Shown: positions 1 to 5,514, counted from the stretch's first letter. The stretch: 9,452 bases of DNA from JAFGED01 sp964551295 (GCA_964551295.1 CAZKDJ010000157.1:1-9452), one strand, 5' to 3'. Made by a program: numbers and translations. Notes: a model not told the origin generated them from the sequence alone.

Positions 1-57
1 CTGTCAGGTTGTTAATGTTCAATAGATTGTGAGAGGTATTTTATACAAGGAGGAAAA

Positions 58-1056
58 ATGAAACACCACTCGATAGTCACAAGTGTTGCCCTGCTGGTTT
101 CGCTGTTGCCGACCGTGCTGATCGGCTGTGCGCCGGCGGCTGCCCCGCCACCGGCTGATCCCACGCAGGCCTCCGTCGAGCCGACAGTCCCACCCACGGC
201 CGCCCCGACTGAGGCGGCGCCCGCCAGCCGGTGGGAGGAGGTATCCCGGGTGGCGGCGACGCAACCGGTGAGAATGGCCGCGTTTCTCGACGAGACCTTT
301 GGCGTCACCGGCGGCGCCACGGGCCGTGGAAAACTTCATCACACCACTGATGGCGGTGAGACCTGGACTCTGGCCGAGAGCAGCGGGGGCTGCCTCTACG
401 GTGTAGACATCGTGGACGAGCAGACAGTGTGGGCGTGCGGCAGGATGATAGGGCAGTCGTTCACCACGCCGGGCGGCGTCCGCCTGAGCACCGATGGCGG
501 CAAGACGTGGGAGGGCCAGACCACCTTCCAGTCCAAGCCCGGCCGCTGCCCGCTGAGCTTTTTGGATACCCGGACGGGATGGGTGGCCAACGCGGGCACG
601 CTCAGTGCGACGACGGACGGCGGGGAAACATGGGAGGAAATAACCCCAGAAGGCCTGACGGACATTGCAGCGATCGCGCTCCGGACGGCAAGCGAAGGGC
701 GCGTATTGGATTACGATGGTAACCTGCACACGACCACCGATGGCGGCAAGAGTTGGTCGTCCCAGGGCCTGGGTTTGGAAAAGTACGGCGGACTGGAGAT
801 CATAGAAAACAAAGACTTGGTGATGGCCGCCGTGCGTTTCACCGATGCAGATCACGGGGCCGTCATTCTGAGTCTTGCCGGCGGAGGTGAGAATAAGGTC
901 GTGGCCCTACGCACCGCCGATGGGGGCCAAACGTGGCTGGAGGAAAACGCGCCGGCAGAGATCGGGCCAGTTTACCTGTCGCACGACGGCAGCCTCCTGA
1001 CGATCTACTCGCTGCTCAAGCCCGAGGTTATCCTGCTGCGCTACGTGAGCGACTAG
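58..1056 (+). CDS. Exported lipoprotein of TDGGxTW (BNR/Ycf48-like) repeats, copy 1
   Basis: Predicted 332-residue lipoprotein. The N-terminus is a type II signal peptide with lipobox LIGC (Cys24), followed by a Pro/Ala/Thr-rich tether (about 25-57). The mature part carries five TDGGxTW-type motifs at about 97-103, 145-151, 186-192, 227-233 and 287-293, the blade signature of BNR/Ycf48-like beta-propellers. This family folds as a propeller and often binds other proteins; no catalytic residues are visible. Cysteines 112, 127 and 164 are conserved in the two downstream paralogs. The start is decided by AAGGAGG (47-53) four bases before ATG. It is the first of three tandem copies, all sharing the QPxRxAAFLD block. 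Positions 1-57 give no convincing promoter. The TAG stop has no obvious hairpin after it. The real Ycf48/HCF136 photosystem role should not be assumed; function is unknown. Confidence 0.9.
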   Translation: MKHHSIVTSVALLVSLLPTVLIGCAPAAAPPPADPTQASVEPTVPPTAAPTEAAPASRWEEVSRVAATQPVRMAAFLDETFGVTGGATGRGKLHHTTDGGETWTLAESSGGCLYGVDIVDEQTVWACGRMIGQSFTTPGGVRLSTDGGKTWEGQTTFQSKPGRCPLSFLDTRTGWVANAGTLSATTDGGETWEEITPEGLTDIAAIALRTASEGRVLDYDGNLHTTTDGGKSWSSQGLGLEKYGGLEIIENKDLVMAAVRFTDADHGAVILSLAGGGENKVVALRTADGGQTWLEENAPAEIGPVYLSHDGSLLTIYSLLKPEVILLRYVSD

Positions 1057-1131
1057 CACCCCGGCGACGACCTTGAAAATCCCGGAATAGAACGAAGCAG
1101 TGGGCACTTTCACGTCACGTCTCCCGTGGTC

Positions 1132-1160
1132 TTGACCTGAAACTACAGTTGTGGTATTAT
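1132..1160 (+). promoter_or_regulatory. Sigma70-type promoter for lipoprotein copy 2
   Basis: TTGACC (1132-1137) and TATTAT (1155-1160) are separated by 17 bp; each matches the sigma70 consensus at five of six positions. Transcription would begin near 1167, giving a leader of about 110 nt before the ATG at 1279. The 222-bp gap between copies 1 and 2 otherwise holds only a tiny leader ORF. Found by eye, not tested. Confidence 0.6.
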
Positions 1161-1202
1161 ACAATCACAGCCGTAGTCATAAGGAAGGCCAGAAAGGAGA
1201 CG

Positions 1203-1232
1203 ATGCGAATGGAACGATGCACCAAACAGTAA
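1203..1232 (+). CDS. Possible leader ORF of 9 codons (MRMERCTKQ)
   Basis: A very short frame ATG to TAA lies inside the leader of lipoprotein copy 2, about 36 nt after the predicted transcription start. It is preceded by AAAGGAG (1193-1199), a strong ribosome binding site: spacing is short for the ATG at 1203 and good for the in-frame ATG at 1209 (MERCTKQ). It ends 46 nt before the main ATG. It could be a regulatory upstream ORF, or the start of a gene otherwise deleted here. The peptide has no family I recognise, and at this length a chance ORF cannot be excluded. Confidence 0.3.
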   Translation: MRMERCTKQ

Positions 1233-1278
1233 ACCCAAACTGTCGCGTTCAACCTTAGGATTTCAATAGGAGGCAAGC

Positions 1279-2217
1279 ATGAAACACAGCAAGTACCTTG
1301 GTGCGCTAGTCCTGCTTCTGGTGATTGGACTGGTGGGATGTAAGCCTGCGGCACCACCGCCCTCACCCACCGAACCACCGGCAGATACGGCAGCGCCGGC
1401 TCCAGCGGAAGACAGCGGCCTGTGGGAGGTCGTGATCCAGAGGGACATCGAGCAACCGGTGAGGATGGCGGCATTTCTCGACGAGCAGGTCGGCTTCACA
1501 GGTGGCGCGGGGGCGGAAGGAACGGCCCGGTATACCACGGACGGTGGTCAGACCTGGACGATATCCGAAGCAGGTAGCGGCTGACTGTACGGCTTTGACA
1601 TCGTGGATGTCCAAACAGCGTGGTTCTGCAGTTTGAGCGATATTAGGGTGAGTTCAGATAGCGGGCAATCGTGGGAGAGTGCAGAGACGCCCGGCAACGC
1701 AAATTGCAAGGTCAGTTTTATAGACGCAGATACAGGGTGGGGCATCTCTAGCCTGCAACTCAGGGCGACTGACGACGGGGGTGCGACGTGGAACGACGTC
1801 GCCCTGCCCGAAGGCATCGCCAAGGTCGCAGCCATCTCACTGCGTACGGCGGATGAAGGATACCTGATGACGTCCGCCGGCGTCCTGTACAAGACCGTGG
1901 ATGGAGGCGCAAGCTGGTCATCGCTGCCGCTGGATCTGACCGGATACGGGCAGATGGGGCTTCTTCCGTCCGACCTTCCGTCGGCGGCCATACGTTTTTT
2001 CGATGCCGATAACGGCGTGGTCGTCGTGAATCTCGTGGGCGGTGGGCAGAGTGCTGTGCTGGCCCTGCGCACTTCCGACGGCGGCCTGACCTGGGAAGAG
2101 GAAACGATACCCGTCGATATCGGCGTGCCCTACCTGACGCGCGACGGCGAGTTCCTGACGATCCACAGTTTCCTCAAGTCCAACACGATCTTTGTCGCTC
2201 GATACAAGGGATTCTAG
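1279..2217 (+). pseudogene. Lipoprotein paralog copy 2, interrupted by in-frame TGA at codon 102
   Basis: Same architecture as its neighbours: signal peptide with lipobox LVGC (Cys21), Pro/Ala-rich tether, QPVRMAAFLDE block, TDGGQTW motif (87-93) and further DSGQSW, DDGGATW, VDGGASW and SDGGLTW-type motifs. The start has AGGAGG (1268-1273) five bases before ATG. Codon 102 (1582-1584) is TGA where copy 1 has Cys112 and copy 3 has Cys94. Reading on in the same frame gives 210 further residues that align to both paralogs without a frameshift, ending at TAG 2215-2217. The distance from this position to the next conserved Cys (15 residues, Cys117) is identical in all three copies. As it stands, ordinary translation gives a 101-residue stub; a GTG at 1603 lacks a ribosome binding site. 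Options are a recent TGC-to-TGA nonsense mutation, a sequencing error, or recoding (selenocysteine or leaky UGA-C). Confidence 0.85.
1582..1611 (+). other. In-frame TGA at a Cys position followed by a perfect short hairpin
   Basis: TGA at 1582-1584 replaces a Cys codon conserved in both paralogs. Twelve bases after it, GACATC (1597-1602) and GATGTC (1606-1611) form a perfect 6-bp stem around the loop GTG, with its first base G; TTT 1594-1596 and AAA 1613-1615 could extend it past one bulged C. Bacterial SECIS elements are known as small hairpins just after UGA with G in the apical loop, so the geometry fits loosely. The stem is short, and most of it overlaps the coding of the conserved Asp-Ile-Val-Asp, so chance is a real possibility. 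The paralogs, coding nearly the same residues, do not form this stem. Confidence 0.35.
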
Positions 2218-2222
2218 TCAGC

Positions 2223-2264
2223 AGCCCCTTGGGATCTAGAATCCCAAGGGGCTCGGTTTGTTTT
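2223..2264 (+). terminator. Rho-independent terminator after lipoprotein copy 2
   Basis: A perfect 13-bp inverted repeat (2223-2235 with 2241-2253, loop CTAGA) starts six bases after the TAG stop and is followed by a T-rich tract, GGTTTGTTTT (2255-2264). It separates copy 2 from copy 3, so copy 3 and the genes after it should need their own promoter or readthrough. Confidence 0.9.
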
Positions 2265-2270
2265 AAGAAT

Positions 2271-2362
2271 AAAGAAGGAAAATGTTTGTATCAGCGCGCT
2301 TCTCGGGCGATAAATCGCCTACCACAAACTTGGACCTAACAGATGAAACAACCCCATTTTAA
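2271..2362 (+). promoter_or_regulatory. Leader of copy 3: displaced SD-like site and decoy 26-codon uORF
   Basis: The purine-rich AAGAAGGAA (2272-2280) resembles the sites of copies 1 and 2 but lies about 61 nt before the ATG of copy 3. It sits close to another ATG (2282), whose frame runs 26 codons to TAA at 2360-2362, overlapping the first 20 nt of copy 3 in another frame. Directly before ATG 2343 only a weak GGA (2332-2334) is seen. The intervening bases contain a REP-like hairpin, so an insertion may have separated site and start. The spacing to the decoy ATG is shorter than usual. Confidence 0.35.
2285..2328 (-). repeat. REP-like hairpin element in the copy 3 leader
   Basis: Core palindrome GGCGAT-AA-ATCGCC (2306-2319) with outer arms TTTGT (2285-2289) and ACAAA (2324-2328). 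Read on the minus strand the stem is preceded by GTAG overlapping its first G, the tetranucleotide typical of REP sequences. The exact ends are not visible. It lies between a terminator and a gene, a usual place for such repeats. Confidence 0.5.
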
Positions 2363-3251
2363 TTCCACAATTCTGCTGGTTGCGGTTCTAGTCGGTGGAT
2401 GCGCACCGGCAGACGCGCCGTCGGCTACGACCGCTCAGACACAGACGGAAAACTCCGGCCCGTGGCGCGTCGTTCTCCAGAGGGACATCGAGCAGCCCAT
2501 GCGCGTCGCCGCGTTCCTCGACGCATCGTTCGGCCTGACGGGCGGCTCCGCCGACGTGGGCCGGGCCCACGTCACCACCGACGGCGGCCAGACATGGACG
2601 CTGGCCGAGCGCAGCGAGGGCTGCCTCTTTGGCCTGGACATCGTCGATAGCCAGGTGGTGTGGCAGTGCGCTCTAGGGCCGGTGGGCGTCAGCACCAACG
2701 GCGGCAGAACCTGGCAGGCTGTGACCGAGTACGGCAACTGCCGCCAGATGAGCTTTCTGGACGGCCAAATTGGCTGGATCGCCACGCGCGACCGGCTGGG
2801 TGCGACCAAGGACGGCGGCCAGACCTGGAGCGACGTACCTCTGCCTGAGGATGTGGAGAACATCCTCGCCACCTCGCTCCGCACGCCCACCGCAGGATAC
2901 CTGGTGGATAACACCGGCGTGATGCACGCTACCCAGGATGGAGGCCAGAGCTGGTTCCCCCACCCGCTGGGGCTTGACCTGGAGGGCATCCTCATCCCCG
3001 GCCGGGATACCCCGTCGGCCGCCGTGCGCTTTGCCGACGCCGATCACGGCCTAGTCGCGATCCACCTCACCGGTGGCCTGAGCAGCCGCGTGGTGGCCCT
3101 GCGCACCACCGACGGTGGCCAGACTTGGGCACAGGAGGAGGTGATGGAGGCACCGCTCCTGGTTGCCCTATACCTCTCGCACGACGGCTCGCTCTTGACG
3201 ATCGCCGACCACACCGAGTCCCGCGTCATCGTGTTGCGCCACATGGAATGA
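2343..3251 (+). CDS. Exported lipoprotein of TDGGxTW repeats, copy 3
   Basis: Predicted 302-residue lipoprotein: signal peptide ending in VGGC (Cys20), a shorter tether than its sisters, then five motifs TDGGQTW (79-85), TNGGRTW (118-124), KDGGQTW (156-162), QDGGQSW (198-204) and TDGGQTW (256-262). This is the BNR/Ycf48-like propeller pattern. Conserved cysteines are 94, 109 and 133. The QPMRVAAFLD block and the C-terminal YLSHDGSLLTI segment match copy 1 closely. The ATG was chosen because it gives the same MK-type signal peptide as the paralogs, although its ribosome binding site is weak. The TGA stop overlaps the ATG of the next gene (ATGA), indicating translational coupling with a thiol-disulfide protein. 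The TGA is a true stop here, since the paralogs end at the same point. Function unknown; probably a surface-anchored binding protein. Confidence 0.88.
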   Translation: MKQPHFNSTILLVAVLVGGCAPADAPSATTAQTQTENSGPWRVVLQRDIEQPMRVAAFLDASFGLTGGSADVGRAHVTTDGGQTWTLAERSEGCLFGLDIVDSQVVWQCALGPVGVSTNGGRTWQAVTEYGNCRQMSFLDGQIGWIATRDRLGATKDGGQTWSDVPLPEDVENILATSLRTPTAGYLVDNTGVMHATQDGGQSWFPHPLGLDLEGILIPGRDTPSAAVRFADADHGLVAIHLTGGLSSRVVALRTTDGGQTWAQEEVMEAPLLVALYLSHDGSLLTIADHTESRVIVLRHME

Positions 3252-4108
3252 GTGTGGCTGCCATGAAAAGAAACACGCACATCATCACACACTCACTCGC
3301 CATCGCATCGCTCGGTCTGCTCCTGCTGCTCGCGTGCGTGCAGGCGGCGGACGCCCAGGAAAAACCCGTCGTCCGGCTCCTCTTTTTCTACAACGAGGAC
3401 TGCCCCGTCTGCAAGCGCATCAAGGGCGAGTACATGCTCACCGTCTTTGAAAAGTACAGTGAGCGAGTGGAGTGCCGCTACATCGAGATTTGGAACGATC
3501 CCGAGAACCACCGCACGATGCGCGGCCTGCTGCTCAAGCTGGGCATGCCCGCCAACCGCCAGGATTACGTCCCCATCGTCGTTATCGGCGACGATGTGCT
3601 GGCCGGGGACGAGATCACCGAGCACCTTGAGGAGATCATCGACCAATACCTGGCCCAGGGCGGCGTCGATTATCCCCCGTTGGACGACCTGCCGCTCCCC
3701 GTCCATATCGCCGTCTTTTACGATCCCGACGACGCCAGCTTCTCGCGGCTGGACAAGCTCATCGGCGTGCAGATGGCCCAGCACGGCGCCTGGCTCCAGA
3801 CCCACACCGCCGACATCTCCCAGCCGGGCACCGCTGAGCTGCTGGCCCAGTATAGCGCCGCACTGGGGTTGCCGGCGCCGTCGCCCGGCACACCTCACGT
3901 CCTGGTCGGCCAGCAGATGCTGGTGGGCATCGACCAGATCGAAAGCCAACTACCAGGGCTGATCGAAGAGTACAGGACCCAGGGCGGTGTCGAGATCCCC
4001 ACGATGGAGAGCTTGAGTGGTGCGTCGACGCGCAAGCCGATCTACCTGGCCTACTTTGAAAAGGCCGGCTGCCAAAAGTGCGCCCGCACGCATCTTCTCA
4101 AAAAGTAG
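3248..4108 (+). CDS. Exported multi-thioredoxin protein, 5' part of a split Trx-CcdA fusion gene
   Basis: As read, 286 residues from the ATG overlapping the previous stop (ATGA); an in-frame ATG at 3263 (MKRNTH) is an equally good start, and neither has a clear ribosome binding site, so coupling is likely. A signal peptide ends near AADA-Q (36); Cys30 could alternatively be a lipid site. Domain 1 (about 39-135) is thioredoxin-like with FFYNEDCPVC, active site Cys52/Cys55. Domain 2 (about 140-245) repeats the fold (VHIAVFYDPDD) but has lost both cysteines. Domain 3 begins at IYLAYFEKAGCQKC (Cys275/Cys278) and is cut four codons later, where a palindromic insertion brings in HLLKK and a TAG. 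Removing 88 nt joins this frame to the downstream membrane part. The truncated product would lack its membrane electron source; domain 1 could still act alone as an exported oxidoreductase. Confidence 0.8.
   Translation: MSVAAMKRNTHIITHSLAIASLGLLLLLACVQAADAQEKPVVRLLFFYNEDCPVCKRIKGEYMLTVFEKYSERVECRYIEIWNDPENHRTMRGLLLKLGMPANRQDYVPIVVIGDDVLAGDEITEHLEEIIDQYLAQGGVDYPPLDDLPLPVHIAVFYDPDDASFSRLDKLIGVQMAQHGAWLQTHTADISQPGTAELLAQYSAALGLPAPSPGTPHVLVGQQMLVGIDQIESQLPGLIEEYRTQGGVEIPTMESLSGASTRKPIYLAYFEKAGCQKCARTHLLKK
4079..4089 (+). repeat. Target site duplication, left copy (11 bp)
   Basis: TGCGCCCGCAC, identical to 4167-4177. In the left copy, together with the preceding G, it forms a perfect palindrome GTGCG-CC-CGCAC. 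It encodes Cys-Ala-Arg-Thr after CQK in the thioredoxin domain, so it is host sequence rather than part of the inserted element. Confidence 0.8.
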
Positions 4109-4166
4109 GGGCAAGAGTAAGTCGGATTGCCAATCCGACCTACATTCCCCCAAGATATTGAGATGA
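4090..4166. mobile_element. 77-bp MITE-like palindromic insertion
   Basis: Non-coding insert between two 11-bp direct repeats. Its centre is a 27-nt near-perfect palindrome (4117-4143): 9-bp arms beginning GTCGGATTG (4121-4129) around C4130, then one mismatch and three more pairs. The ends form imperfect inverted repeats, CATCT (4091-4095) with AGATG (4161-4165), and GGGG (4108-4111) can pair with CCCCC (4147-4151). No transposase is present, so it would be moved in trans. Insert plus one repeat copy is 88 nt, so it both frameshifts and introduces a TAG. Precise removal of 88 nt restores one 624-codon frame from 3248 to 5207, the best evidence for its exact boundaries. Confidence 0.8.
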
Positions 4167-4177
4167 TGCGCCCGCAC
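4167..4177 (+). repeat. Target site duplication, right copy (11 bp)
   Basis: Second copy of TGCGCCCGCAC, directly followed by the resuming thioredoxin coding sequence (Ala-Tyr-Asp-Leu-Arg). Eleven bases is the maximum shared length; bases on both outer sides differ. Confidence 0.8.
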
Positions 4178-5210
4178 CGCCTACGACCTGCGGCTGGTGG
4201 AGGAGGGGTATCCGCAGCTCGTCGTAGAGACCTTTCCCATCGATGAGGATGCGGCGCTCAACGAGTGGCTGTGCCAGCAATACGGCGTGCCGGAGGAAAA
4301 GCGGCTGACCACACCGATGATCTTTGTCGGCGGCGACGTGCTCATCGGCCACGAGGCCGACTTTGGCCACTTGACGTTCGCGGTCGCCAAGTACGCCGCG
4401 ACCGGCGCGGAGCGTACGTGGGGCGCTTTCGACCAATCCCAGGCTGAGGCAAGCCTGGTCGAGCGCTTCGAGTCGTTCGGCCTGCTCACCGTGCTGGGCG
4501 CGGGCCTGATCGACGGGCTCAACCCGTGTGCCTTTGCCACACTGGTGTTCTTTGTCTCCTACTTGACGTTCACCGGGCGCAAGGGGCGCGACGTGCTCTT
4601 TGTCGGCGCGGCCTTTGCCCTGGGCGTGTTCCTGACCTATCTGCTGGTGGGAGTGGGGCTGCTCAAGGTGGTGCAGTCGATCGGTTTCTTCAGTGCTTTG
4701 GGGCGCTGGGTCTACCTGGTCACGGCGCTGCTGTGCACCATCCTGGCGATCTTGACCTTCCGCGACTGTTTCAAAGCCCGCCGCGGGCAGGCGGGCCGGA
4801 TGACGCTCAAGCTGCCGGCGGGCCTAAAACGGCGCATCCACCGGGTGATCCGCGAGAACGCGCGGATGCGGGCCTTCGTGGGCATCGCGTTTGTCACCGG
4901 CTTTGTCATCTCGCTGATCGAGCTGGCCTGCACGGGGCAGGTCTACCTGCCGACGATCATGTTCGTCTTGAGCGTGCCCGAGATGGCGGCCCAGGCGTTC
5001 CTCTACCTGTTGCTCTACTGCCTGGCGTTCGTTCTACCCCTCGCCGTCGTGTTCCTGGCCAGCTACCTTGGCACGACCTCGCAGCAGTTGAGTCTCTTTG
5101 TGACGCGACACACCGCCGCCATCAAGGCGCTCACCGGGCTGGTGTTCGTTGGGCTGGCGTTGTGGATGACGTGGACGCTGGCGCCCTTGTTCGGCGCGGT
5201 CGCTCCCTAG
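4178..5210 (+). pseudogene. 3' part of the split Trx-CcdA gene: CcdA/DsbD-type membrane domain
   Basis: The frame resumes the third thioredoxin domain (TPMIFVGGDVLIGHEA is the typical cis-Pro and C-terminal strand region) and continues into a membrane domain. Numbering from the first usable start, GTG at 4197 (337 codons), six hydrophobic helices lie at about 95-123, 131-158, 168-188, 225-247, 263-291 and 308-328. Helix 1 has NPCAF (Cys111) and helix 4 has LACTGQ (Cys245), the paired redox cysteines of CcdA/DsbD-like transporters, which pass electrons from cytoplasmic thioredoxin to extracytoplasmic partners. Before the insertion this was the C-terminal half of the upstream gene. No ribosome binding site precedes GTG 4197, so expression as a separate protein is doubtful. 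The frame also remains coding-like past the TAG at 5208-5210. Confidence 0.82.
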
Positions 5211-5318
5211 AACCACGCGTTGCTCGGCGCGGTGATCGTCCTCGTCGCGCTGGGAGTGGCGGCGCTGCGACGCCTCGACCAGGCCTTGATCCACCAGCGG
5301 AGGGTCCCCTCCAATTAA
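5211..5318 (+). other. In-frame coding-like extension past the TAG, with one more hydrophobic helix
   Basis: After TAG 5208-5210 the same frame stays open for 35 codons to TAA 5316-5318. It encodes a strongly hydrophobic segment (LLGAVIVLVALGVAALRR) followed by a basic tail, with G/C at nearly all third codon positions, as in the gene before it. This looks like the former C-terminus cut off by a nonsense mutation, or like a naturally variable end. The TAA overlaps the beginning of an interspersed repeat. Confidence 0.45.
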
Positions 5319-5376
5319 CCACAGATTACACTGGTTTGCACTGATTTTGCGCCCTCAAACCCGTGCAATCTGTGGT
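5318..5376. repeat. CACAGATT-type interspersed inverted repeat
   Basis: ACCACAGATT (5318-5327) and its exact reverse complement AATCTGTGGT (5367-5376) enclose 39 nt; the arms extend imperfectly to 14 of 17 positions. Inside the left part, CACTGGTTTG and CACTGATTTTG repeat in tandem. This resembles the non-coding palindromic repeats scattered through many environmental bacterial genomes. No coding function. Confidence 0.6.
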
Positions 5377-5421
5377 CGCCGATTCTTATCCCCCGTTTCA
5401 CGCACGTCCAGCGCGTCAAAT

Positions 5422-5443
5422 TGTTGCAATTTCTGTTGCAATT
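5422..5443 (+). repeat. Direct repeat TGTTGCAATT x2, possible operator
   Basis: Identical 10-mers at 5422-5431 and 5434-5443 start 12 bp apart, roughly one helical turn, and lie about 44 bp before the -35 box of the next promoter. Two equal half-sites on one DNA face suggest a regulator-binding site. The AT-rich content makes chance possible, and no regulator is encoded here. Confidence 0.3.
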
Positions 5444-5486
5444 GCCCGAAAACGCCCTTTTGACGTCCAAAAAGCGGATTCTGCGC

Positions 5487-5514
5487 TCGACAGGATGGCG
5501 CCGGTGCATATAAT
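5487..5514 (+). promoter_or_regulatory. Sigma70-type promoter of the SpvB/RHS gene
   Basis: TCGACA (5487-5492, five of six consensus bases) and a perfect TATAAT (5509-5514) are 16 bp apart. Transcription would start near 5521, about 147 nt before the ATG at 5668. Confidence 0.65.

Noticed and set aside
1..57. Promoter for copy 1
   Set aside because: TATTTT and TTATAC-like boxes exist but sit too close to the ribosome binding site or at wrong spacing; the promoter is probably outside the window.
58..1056. Naming the lipoproteins Ycf48/HCF136 photosystem II assembly factors
   Set aside because: Only the repeat motif is shared; there is no photosynthetic context, and the lipoprotein form with three copies differs.
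1603..2217. Separate gene starting at GTG 1603
   Set aside because: No ribosome binding site precedes it, and the alignment to the paralogs runs continuously through the upstream TGA, so it is the second half of copy 2.
3125..3247. Long upstream extension of the thioredoxin gene
   Set aside because: This part overlaps copy 3 in another frame and would bury the signal peptide; starts at 3248 or 3263 fit better.
1582..3251. TGA read as a sense codon throughout this genome (alternative code)
   Set aside because: Copy 3 ends with TGA exactly where its paralogs end with TAG, and its ATGA overlap with the next gene makes sense only if TGA stops translation.
3293..3949. 218-codon minus-strand open frame
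   Set aside because: It mirrors the GC-rich codon pattern of the thioredoxin gene and has no recognisable domain; the same holds for 8242-9198 on the minus strand opposite the RHS gene.
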